5,305 bases of DNA from Bacillota bacterium. GTDB taxonomy: Bacteria; Bacillota; Bacilli; Alicyclobacillales; SLC66. Below the pieces are notes generated by a model. It ran no database searches and had not been told where the DNA came from. It was given only the letters and a program-made list of their open reading frames with translations. Location of the stretch: assembly GCA_021820825.1 (NCBI GenBank), contig JAKADD010000213.1, forward strand, positions 1 to 5,305, given 5' to 3'. The position numbers were made by a program, and so were the translations under genes. Below, piece by piece: positions 1 through 5,137 of this stretch (the first letter of the stretch is position 1; each line of letters begins with the position of its first letter).

Positions 1-635
1 AATTCGTGGACGGTGCGGGTGAGGCGACAAGACAGTCTACGGAAAGACAGTCTACGGAGGGCAGGCGTCGTGTGTACGCGCTGTCTGCGCTGTTCGCGCT
101 CGATGCGTTCGGCAGTGGATTCATCGTACAGAGTTTACTGGCCTTCTGGTTTTACGAACGTTTTCACTTTGATTTATCCCAATTGGGTCTGCTGTTCTTT
201 GGCACCAATGTGCTGTCGGCGCTGTCGTCGTTTGGGGCCGCGTGGCTCGGGGAGCGCATCGGTCTCCTGAACACGATGGTCTTTACGCATGTTCCATCCA
301 ACGTGTTTCTTTGCCTGATACCGCTCATGCCCACCGCTTCGCTTGCTGTGGTCCTGTTGCTGTTGCGCCATGTGTTATCGCAAATGGACGTTCCCACGCG
401 CCAGGCGTACACGATGGCATTGGTCGCGCCGTCCGACCGGGTCTTTGCGGCCACCTGGACCAACGGCGCGCGCAATATCGGTTCGGCCTTGACGCCGGCG
501 CTTGCGGGTGTGCTGTTGACGTTCGCTGCGGCAGGTTGGCCATTTTACCTGGCGGGTGCCTTAAAGATCGGGTATGATTTGCTTACATATCAAAGTTTTC
601 GTCGCGTTCCCCTGCGGTTCGCGGACCACCGGTGA
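1..635 (+). CDS. MFS transporter, C-terminal half (5' end outside the window)
   Basis: The reading frame is open to the left edge, so the gene very probably begins upstream; GTG at 6 is only the first possible start inside the window. Numbering from that GTG, residues 1-22 are hydrophilic and look like the central cytoplasmic loop of an MFS permease. Hydrophobic stretches follow at about 24-48, 57-80, 88-109, 111-124, 157-176 and 178-193, consistent with transmembrane helices 7-12. A G-E-R-I-G turn near residue 82 resembles the MFS loop motif between helices 8 and 9. The substrate cannot be read from the sequence. It is followed 15 bases later by two ChrB-domain genes, so a role in chromate or other oxyanion efflux is plausible by context, as inference only. 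The loop contains a tandem duplicated R-Q-S-T-E pentapeptide (see the repeat at 29-58). Confidence 0.85.
   Translation, partial: FVDGAGEATRQSTERQSTEGRRRVYALSALFALDAFGSGFIVQSLLAFWFYERFHFDLSQLGLLFFGTNVLSALSSFGAAWLGERIGLLNTMVFTHVPSNVFLCLIPLMPTASLAVVLLLLRHVLSQMDVPTRQAYTMALVAPSDRVFAATWTNGARNIGSALTPALAGVLLTFAAAGWPFYLAGALKIGYDLLTYQSFRRVPLRFADHR
29..58 (+). repeat. Perfect 15-bp tandem duplication within the MFS gene
   Basis: AAGACAGTCTACGGA occurs at 29-43 and again, immediately adjacent and without mismatch, at 44-58. The unit is a multiple of three, so it adds five residues (R-Q-S-T-E twice) in the hydrophilic loop before the first visible membrane helix and leaves the frame intact. Replication slippage is the simplest origin. 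Confidence 0.9.
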
Positions 636-650
636 GGACGGCGAACGATC

Positions 651-1157
651 ATGGATGGCGCGGTGTCTCCTGCTTCCTGGTTACTCCTGATTTATAGCTT
701 GCCCGCGCACCCCAGCAACAAACGGGTGTATGTGTGGCGCAAGCTGAAGCAACTTGGCGCCGTGTATCTGGTGGATTCGGTCAGCGTCCTGCCTTACACG
801 GAACGGCATCGCGAACATCTGCAATGGATCGCTGCGGAAATCGTCGAGATGGGCGGCGCGGCGACGTATTGGCAGGCAAATTCCCTCGGCCCGCAGCAAG
901 ACGCCCAGTTGCGGCGACAATTTGAGGAGCAGGCGGCGCAACGCTACACGAGTATCACGCAGGCTCTGGATCAATGGGAGGTCGCAGCGCCTTCCCCGGA
1001 CGCGGAGGCGGAGGATGCGCTGCGACGATTGACGATGCAGTTTCGGCTGGCGTACGCGCAGGATTTTTTCCATTCGACAACCGGAGTCACCGTGCATGAC
1101 CGACTGGAACGCCTGCTCCGCACACGGTTTGGCGAAGCGGGAGAGGAGGAAGAGTAA
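651..1157 (+). CDS. ChrB N-terminal-domain protein (chromate resistance, stand-alone half)
   Basis: This 168-residue protein matches the N-terminal domain of ChrB, the chromate-responsive regulator known from chr operons. Diagnostic features are W-L-L-L-I-Y-S-L-P-A at 10-19, the P-S-N-K-R-V-Y-V-W-R-K-L segment at 21-32, G-A-V-Y-L-V-D-S-V-S-V-L-P at 36-48, and an E-M-G-G-A-A-T helix-turn region near 66-72. The tail is acidic and ends in four glutamates; those codons overlap the Shine-Dalgarno site of the next gene. In many bacteria this domain is fused to a C-terminal ChrB domain; here that domain is the next gene. The ATG start has only a distant purine stretch (GTGAGG, about 13 bases upstream). 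GTG at 663 is an alternative start that would remove four residues. A sensing or regulatory role is inferred from the family, since no known DNA-binding motif is obvious. Confidence 0.85.
   Translation: MDGAVSPASWLLLIYSLPAHPSNKRVYVWRKLKQLGAVYLVDSVSVLPYTERHREHLQWIAAEIVEMGGAATYWQANSLGPQQDAQLRRQFEEQAAQRYTSITQALDQWEVAAPSPDAEAEDALRRLTMQFRLAYAQDFFHSTTGVTVHDRLERLLRTRFGEAGEEEE
1144..1149 (+). promoter_or_regulatory. Strong Shine-Dalgarno site for the ChrB C-terminal-domain gene
   Basis: AGGAGG lies 8 bases before ATG 1158 and inside the last codons of the upstream gene. With the abutting TAA-ATG junction it supports a genuine separate start, and so a real split of ChrB rather than a sequencing artefact. 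Confidence 0.85.
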
Positions 1158-1580
1158 ATGATATGGGTGACCTGGCAACGAGTTGGGATTGACCGGATGG
1201 CGTGCGTTTGGCTGATTTGGAAGTACATTGATGCGCACGCTGAGTTTCAATTTCTTCCTTCCGGTCAGATGGTCGAGGAAACAGCGGACGCGATCCCGTT
1301 TGACATTCCGGGAGTGCGGCTCAGCCATCACCGCGGGCGGTGCAGTTTTGCTGCGTTTTTAAAGGAATACGGGTTGGCGGACCCGATTCTGGCTCAAATC
1401 GCTCGCATTGTCGACGGCGCCGATTGCATTACCACCGTGATTCCACCGCCCGAATCCGAAGGTGTGGAAGCGATTTGCCAGGGAATCCGGTCGTTGGCGA
1501 ACGATGATCTGGAGGCCCTGCTGCAAGCCCGTGTGGTATTTGACGCCTTGTACGCGCATCTGAAAGCGGGAACCGCCTGA
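1158..1580 (+). CDS. ChrB C-terminal-domain protein (chromate resistance, stand-alone half)
   Basis: This 140-residue protein corresponds to the C-terminal ChrB domain family. Recognisable elements are W-V-T-W at 3-6, the I-D-R-M-A-C-V-W-L-I block at 11-20 (usually I-D-R-x-A-C-P-W-L-I), D-A-H-A-E-F near 25-30, P-F-D-I-P-G at 47-52, H-H-R-G-R-C-S-F at 57-64 and I-V-D-G-A-D at 84-89. Cys16, Cys62 and the His57-His58 pair fall in the conserved blocks and are candidates for metal or oxyanion contact, which is inference. The start codon directly follows the TAA of the preceding gene, so translation is probably coupled and the two halves made in similar amounts. The length is normal for the isolated domain, and no frame damage is seen. 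Confidence 0.87.
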   Translation: MIWVTWQRVGIDRMACVWLIWKYIDAHAEFQFLPSGQMVEETADAIPFDIPGVRLSHHRGRCSFAAFLKEYGLADPILAQIARIVDGADCITTVIPPPESEGVEAICQGIRSLANDDLEALLQARVVFDALYAHLKAGTA

Positions 1581-1648
1581 CCCGCAGGAGTTTTCTCTAC
1601 GGACAGCCTTGAAGATCGCGGTGGAACGTCAAACTGCATCCGGCAGCG

Positions 1649-1679
1649 ATAGGTACAGTATAGGTACAATATAGCGACA
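1649..1679 (+). repeat. Three direct repeats at exact 11-bp spacing, possible activator or repressor sites
   Basis: ATAGGTACA occurs at 1649-1657 and 1660-1668, and a two-mismatch copy, ATAGCGACA, at 1671-1679. The starts are exactly 11 bases apart, about one helical turn, so the copies would lie on one face of the DNA. This arrangement is typical of direct-repeat operators for proteins such as OmpR-type regulators. No cognate regulator is visible in the window. Confidence 0.55.
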
Positions 1680-1683
1680 GGAT

Positions 1684-1717
1684 TTGTAGACAACTACATC
1701 GATCAGGTGATTGTCTA
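1684..1717 (+). promoter_or_regulatory. Inverted-repeat operator candidate (GntR-like TTGTAGACAA site)
   Basis: TAGACAA at 1687-1693 and TTGTCTA at 1711-1717 are perfect inverted 7-mers separated by 17 bases. The left arm is part of TTGTAGACAA (1684-1693), itself a TTGT/ACAA dyad that resembles sites bound by GntR-family regulators. The right arm overlaps the TATATAAAT element. A protein bound here could block or direct transcription of the downstream operon. This is inference from position and symmetry. Confidence 0.45.
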
Positions 1718-1816
1718 TATAAATGATTAGACTATCCATTAAGATAAGTTTAAACAATTTGCTCTACGATTGCGGTGTTCCATATCATTCCATGATGCCT
1801 GAATACATGAAGCCGC

Positions 1817-1823
1817 AAGGGGG
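1817..1823 (+). promoter_or_regulatory. Shine-Dalgarno site that selects the TTG start of the aldehyde dehydrogenase
   Basis: AAGGGGG ends 7 bases before TTG 1831. None of the upstream in-frame ATGs (1723, 1792, 1795, 1807) has a comparable purine tract, so this site decides the start. Confidence 0.7.
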
Positions 1824-1830
1824 AAACGTC

Positions 1831-3276
1831 TTGAATACGGTCAGAAGCTTTTTTATGGACGGCGCCTGGCATGAGAAAGAGGCGGAAGACTCATCGGTAG
1901 TCACGATCCGCAATCCGTGGAACGGGGAAGCAATCTTTCGCTATGCGGAGCCAACATCCGCTGAGATTTCCCGAATCGTTGGTAACTCCGTGCTCACTGT
2001 GCGCAGGGGAACGCTGGGATTTCGCGAGCGGGCGACTATTCTCGAACGCACATCGGAGCTGCTGGCGACTCACGCGGACAGCATGGCCCGGACACTGACT
2101 CTGGAAACCGGGAAACCGATTCGCGACGCCCGTCTGGAGGTGGAACGGGCGGTCAAGAATTTCCGTTTGGCCTCAGAGGAAGCGGCGCGAATTCACGGCT
2201 ACACAGAAGTTCAGGAAACAATATCTGACGATGACGCGTTCAGTCTGACGCTGCGTGAACCGCTGGGAGTGGTGTGCGCGATTACGCCGTTCAATTTCCC
2301 GCTCAATGTGACGGCGCTCAAAATTGCGCCCGCGCTGGCGGCGGGCAACGCCGTGATCCTGAAGCCGGCCGACGCCACACCGATGACAGCGGTGCGCTTG
2401 CTTGAGCTCATGATTGAGGCGGGTCTGCCGAATGGATATTTGAATATGGTGTTGGGAGGAGCGCGGTCCGGACAGGATCTCGTGTCCGACCAGCGCATTG
2501 CACTGTACACGTTTACGGGGAGCGTGGCGGTGGGCAAGCGGATCAAGGAACAGTCCGGAGTACGTCCGGTTATTCTCGAACTCGGATCGAACTCGCCAAA
2601 CATGGTGCACGCGGACGCCGATCTTGATCTGGCCGTTGAGTCTCTGGCCAAGGCCGCTTTTGCCTATGCCGGGCAGGTCTGCATTTCGGCGCAACGGATC
2701 TATGTGCAGGAATCGGTCTGGAGCGATTTTTTGGATCGCTTTGTGTCCAGGGTGAAGCAATTGCGCGTGGGCGATCCAATGGATGAAGCGACTGACATCG
2801 GTCCGCTCATCGCGGAACGGGCGGCCGCTCGCGTCGAGGAATGGATCAAGGATGCCGTGGCAAGCGGCGCCACGGCCTTGACGCAAGGGAATCGGCGGGG
2901 CAATCTGCTTGATCCGGTGATCCTGGTCGATGTACAACCGGACATGGCGGTCGTATGCCAGGAGGCGTTCGGCCCAGTCGTGAGCGTTATCCCGTACCGG
3001 ACGGTTGAAGAAGCCATTGATCTGTGCAATGAAAGTGAATTTGGACTGCAGGCGGGTGTATTTACGAGTCAATTGGACGTCGCATTTGCCGTCGCGCGGG
3101 GATTGCGCGTTGGCGGGGTCAATATCAATCAGGCGTCGAACATGCGCGCGGATTCAATGCCCTATGGCGGTGTCAAAAACAGCGGGATTGGAAAAGAGGG
3201 CGCGCGGGCGTCGATCGACGAAATGACGGCAACCAAGGTGATTACGATCCGTCACAAACGGGCTCACGCATTGTGA
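1831..3276 (+). CDS. NAD(P)-dependent aldehyde dehydrogenase (likely malonate- or sulfoacetaldehyde-type semialdehyde oxidation)
   Basis: From TTG 1831 the protein has 481 residues, the usual ALDH size. The frame extends up to ATG 1723 (517 aa), but that extra 36-residue leader does not resemble ALDH sequence and lacks a ribosome site. All core motifs are present: T-P-F-N-F-P at 152-157 with Asn155 for the oxyanion hole, L-K-P-A at 177-180, F-T-G-S-V-A-V-G at 228-235 in the nucleotide fold, general base Glu250 in E-L-G-S-N-S-P, nucleophile Cys284 in G-Q-V-C-I-S, and Glu378 in E-A-F-G-P. The C-terminal M-P-Y-G-G-V-K-N-S-G block (443-452) resembles the lactaldehyde/phosphonoacetaldehyde/sulfolactaldehyde group. 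The catalytic region is not the G-Q-R-C-M type of CoA-acylating methylmalonate-semialdehyde dehydrogenase, so a free acid product is more likely than an acyl-CoA. It is first in an apparent operon, with panD 16 bases downstream. The exact substrate is inferred from its neighbours. Confidence 0.85.
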   Translation: MNTVRSFFMDGAWHEKEAEDSSVVTIRNPWNGEAIFRYAEPTSAEISRIVGNSVLTVRRGTLGFRERATILERTSELLATHADSMARTLTLETGKPIRDARLEVERAVKNFRLASEEAARIHGYTEVQETISDDDAFSLTLREPLGVVCAITPFNFPLNVTALKIAPALAAGNAVILKPADATPMTAVRLLELMIEAGLPNGYLNMVLGGARSGQDLVSDQRIALYTFTGSVAVGKRIKEQSGVRPVILELGSNSPNMVHADADLDLAVESLAKAAFAYAGQVCISAQRIYVQESVWSDFLDRFVSRVKQLRVGDPMDEATDIGPLIAERAAARVEEWIKDAVASGATALTQGNRRGNLLDPVILVDVQPDMAVVCQEAFGPVVSVIPYRTVEEAIDLCNESEFGLQAGVFTSQLDVAFAVARGLRVGGVNINQASNMRADSMPYGGVKNSGIGKEGARASIDEMTATKVITIRHKRAHAL

Positions 3277-3283
3277 GGAAAGG
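3276..3283 (+). promoter_or_regulatory. Shine-Dalgarno site for panD
   Basis: AGGAAAGG overlaps the last base of the aldehyde dehydrogenase stop codon and ends 9 bases before ATG 3293. It fixes the panD start and suggests co-translation from one mRNA. Confidence 0.75.
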
Positions 3284-3292
3284 ACTGATCAT

Positions 3293-3688
3293 ATGCTTCG
3301 CACGATCTGCAAAGGGAAGATCCACCGTGCGGTTGTCACGGAGGCGCAACTGGATTATGTGGGCAGCATCACGATTGATCGTTCCCTCATGGAGGCGGCG
3401 GATATTCGCCCCTACGAGATGGTGCAGGTTACAAACGTCTCAAACGCTGCTTTGTGGCGGACGTACGCGATCCCGGCGAATGCTGGCAGCGGCACGATTT
3501 GTTTAAACGGTCCGCCTGCCCGCCTGTTTCAGCCGAGCGATCTCGTCATTATTCTATCCCTGTGCGAAGTGAGCGATGAGGAATACAATCAGATTGTTTC
3601 CCGTGTGGTTCACGTAGACGAAAACAACCGGATCACCAAGATCGAATCTCATTCCCTCAAGGACCTGAATGCAGAAAACAAGGTATGA
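3293..3688 (+). CDS. panD: Aspartate 1-decarboxylase-family protein, pyruvoyl type, with altered substrate pocket
   Basis: PanD decarboxylates L-aspartate to beta-alanine using a pyruvoyl group made by self-cleavage between Gly24 and Ser25. This 131-residue protein has the normal length, and an ungapped comparison with E. coli and B. subtilis PanD (from memory) is possible over at least the first 75 residues. Lys9, His11, Tyr22, the G-S-I-T-I-D cleavage site (24-29), Thr57, Tyr58 and Asn72-Gly73 are all present, so processing to alpha and beta chains is expected. Two features are odd. The usual Arg54, which contacts a substrate carboxylate, is Leu54, with an arginine instead at 56 on the same strand. 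The N-G-A-A-A loop reads N-G-P-P-A (72-76). These changes could alter substrate choice. It lies between an aldehyde dehydrogenase and an omega-aminotransferase, not with panB/panC, which argues for a catabolic or specialised job rather than pantothenate supply. No maturation factor gene is seen. Confidence 0.88.
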   Translation: MLRTICKGKIHRAVVTEAQLDYVGSITIDRSLMEAADIRPYEMVQVTNVSNAALWRTYAIPANAGSGTICLNGPPARLFQPSDLVIILSLCEVSDEEYNQIVSRVVHVDENNRITKIESHSLKDLNAENKV

Positions 3689-3696
3689 CTTTGCCA

Positions 3697-3718
3697 CACT
3701 TGATCACTTGATCACGAT
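3697..3718 (+). repeat. Short tandem repeat in the panD-aminotransferase spacer
   Basis: CACTTGAT is repeated perfectly at 3697-3704 and 3705-3712, followed by a shortened CACGAT at 3713-3718. The repeats contain the palindrome TGATCA. The spacer from panD to the aminotransferase start is 87 bases, longer than the other junction of this operon. I see no terminator hairpin with a T-run in it, so transcription probably continues. Confidence 0.6.
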
Positions 3719-3761
3719 CACCGTCTGTCTGCGCCGATTGGCATGGATCGTCTACTTGGAG

Positions 3762-3769
3762 AAGGGTGG
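3762..3769 (+). promoter_or_regulatory. Shine-Dalgarno site that selects the aminotransferase start
   Basis: AAGGGTGG, within a longer purine tract from 3758, ends 6 bases before ATG 3776. The upstream in-frame ATG 3743 follows a pyrimidine-rich stretch with no such site. Confidence 0.75.
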
Positions 3770-3775
3770 AAAACG

Positions 3776-5137
3776 ATGGAGTTGAACGATGAACAGAACA
3801 GGCAGTCACTGCTCGCGAGCGATAGACGGTATGTCTGGCATGCTTTCGGTCCCAGCCGCCAGGATGCCTGGATGGTAGACAGCGCGGATGGGGTCTATGT
3901 AACCGATGTCGATGGTCGCCGTTATTTGGACGCCATGTCCGGGCTGTGGTGTGTCAATGCCGGTTATGGACACGAGCGGATTGCCCGGAAAGTCTACGAA
4001 CAGATGGTGCGGCTCCCTTACTATCCGTTGTCCGCTGCGCACGAGCCTGCCGCCGTCCTGGCCGAGAAGTTGAATGAGTGGCTGGAAGGCGACTATCGCG
4101 TGTTCTTTGGCAGCAGCGGGTCGGAGGCCAATGAAACGGCCTTTAAGCTGGCCCGCCAGTACCACACACTGCTCGGCCGCACCATGCGTTACAAGATTAT
4201 ATCGCGCTATCGAGCGTATCACGGCGCTACATTGGGTGCGTTGTCCGCAACAGGGCAGCATCAGAGAAAATTTGGATATGAACCGATGGCCCCTGGGTTC
4301 ATCCATATTTTTCCGCCTGATCCGTACCGGGAAGCCGAAGGCCAGGATCAGGCGCTTTACGGCGAGCAGGCGGCGCAACAACTGGAGAAGGCCATCGTAT
4401 GGGAAGGTTCTGATACGGTCGCCGCTTTCGTGATGGAACCGATCATTACGGGAGGAGGAGTGTTGGTTCCACCGGCCAATTATCTGCCCAGAGTCGCAGA
4501 AATTTGCCGTCAATACGGAGTATTGCTCATTGTGGATGAAGTCATCTGCGGATTTGGACGCACTGGAAAGAACTTCGGATTTCAGCATAGCGGCGTCCAA
4601 CCAGACATTGTGACGATGGCCAAGGGGTTGACCAGCGCCTATTTACCCCTCTCTGCGACAGCGGTCAGCAGGGAAGTGGCCGAAGTGTTCGCTGACTCAG
4701 AAGAACAGGATGCCCGATTTCGGCAAGTGAATACATTTGGAGGGCATCCGGTCAGTTGCGCCGCCGCTTTGGAGAATCTCGCCATCTTTGAGGAGCTTGG
4801 TCTTGTGGCCCGGTCTGCCCGACTGGGAGAACTGTTCCTGGCACAAATGAACCTCCTCCGCGACCTCCCCAACGTCGGCGATGTGCGCGGAATGGGGTTG
4901 CTCGCGGGAATCGAACTGGTGGAAGACAAAAAGACCAAGGTTCCATTGCGGTTTGAGGCCGTCACACGCATCGTGGCGCAGTGCAAGGAGCGCGGCGTCA
5001 TTGTTGGCAGGACGGCCGACACCGTGGGGGGATTTAACAATGTGATCACCGTCGCTCCTCCCCTGATTGTGGAAGAGGACCAGATTCGCCTCATCGTGGA
5101 CTCACTCAGGATGGCCATAGCAAACTGGTCGGTGTGA
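3776..5137 (+). CDS. Class III omega-amino acid:pyruvate aminotransferase (beta-alanine- or taurine-type)
   Basis: This PLP enzyme of fold type I has 453 residues from ATG 3776, a normal family length; ATG 3743 would add 11 residues without a ribosome site. Motifs in order are Y-V-W-H at 19-22, S-G-L-W-C-V-N-A-G-Y-G at 55-65 (the omega-transaminase active-site tryptophan is Trp58), phosphate-binding S-S-G-S-E-A-N at 113-119, ring-stacking Y-H-G at 148-150, cofactor Asp254 in V-D-E-V, Schiff-base Lys283 in M-A-K-G, Thr320 in N-T-F-G-G-H-P, and G-R-T at 411-413, whose Arg412 is a candidate for carboxylate recognition. The general pattern fits beta-alanine:pyruvate transaminases. The Y-H-G-A-T-L-G-A-L-S block and the G-R-T...N-N-V-I-T...P-P-L ending also recall taurine:pyruvate aminotransferase. 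The product would be malonate semialdehyde or sulfoacetaldehyde, fitting the upstream dehydrogenase, with alanine as co-product. BioA-type activity is less likely given its neighbours. Confidence 0.9.
   Translation: MELNDEQNRQSLLASDRRYVWHAFGPSRQDAWMVDSADGVYVTDVDGRRYLDAMSGLWCVNAGYGHERIARKVYEQMVRLPYYPLSAAHEPAAVLAEKLNEWLEGDYRVFFGSSGSEANETAFKLARQYHTLLGRTMRYKIISRYRAYHGATLGALSATGQHQRKFGYEPMAPGFIHIFPPDPYREAEGQDQALYGEQAAQQLEKAIVWEGSDTVAAFVMEPIITGGGVLVPPANYLPRVAEICRQYGVLLIVDEVICGFGRTGKNFGFQHSGVQPDIVTMAKGLTSAYLPLSATAVSREVAEVFADSEEQDARFRQVNTFGGHPVSCAAALENLAIFEELGLVARSARLGELFLAQMNLLRDLPNVGDVRGMGLLAGIELVEDKKTKVPLRFEAVTRIVAQCKERGVIVGRTADTVGGFNNVITVAPPLIVEEDQIRLIVDSLRMAIANWSV

Larger units (their letters stand above)
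1581..1830 (+). promoter_or_regulatory. Intergenic control region between the chromate block and the aldehyde dehydrogenase
   Basis: These 250 bases lack a convincing gene if the dehydrogenase starts at TTG 1831. The part from about 1650 to 1765 is clearly AT-richer than the flanking genes. It contains three phased repeats (1649-1679), a TAGACAA inverted repeat (1687-1717), and -10-like elements TACAAT (1665-1670) and TATATAAAT (1716-1724). I found no good -35 element at standard spacing for either, so no promoter is assigned. There is no clear stem-loop with a T-run ending the upstream gene. Confidence 0.5.

Noticed and set aside
1..5. Window begins with AATTC, the overhang of an EcoRI site
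   Set aside because: It could be a cloning boundary, but five bases are not enough to say so, and the right end shows no such site.
681..1331. Minus-strand open frame (216 aa) spanning both ChrB genes
   Set aside because: It crosses the TAA-ATG junction of two genes with clear ChrB motifs and is basic and low in recognisable structure.
1634..1647. CTGC/GCAG hairpin after the ChrB block as a terminator
   Set aside because: The stem has only four pairs and no following T-run.
2173..3072. Long minus-strand open frame (299 aa) opposite the aldehyde dehydrogenase
   Set aside because: It lies entirely opposite a gene with a full set of family motifs. Its translation is rich in Arg, His and Gln with no recognisable domain, as expected for an antisense frame in GC-rich DNA.
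3714..3751. ACGATC/GATCGT inverted repeat around ATG 3743
   Set aside because: Six pairs across a 26-base loop is weak and expected by chance in a GATC-rich spacer.
3806..4600. Minus-strand open frame (264 aa) opposite the aminotransferase
   Set aside because: It overlaps well-supported coding sequence and shows no recognisable motif.
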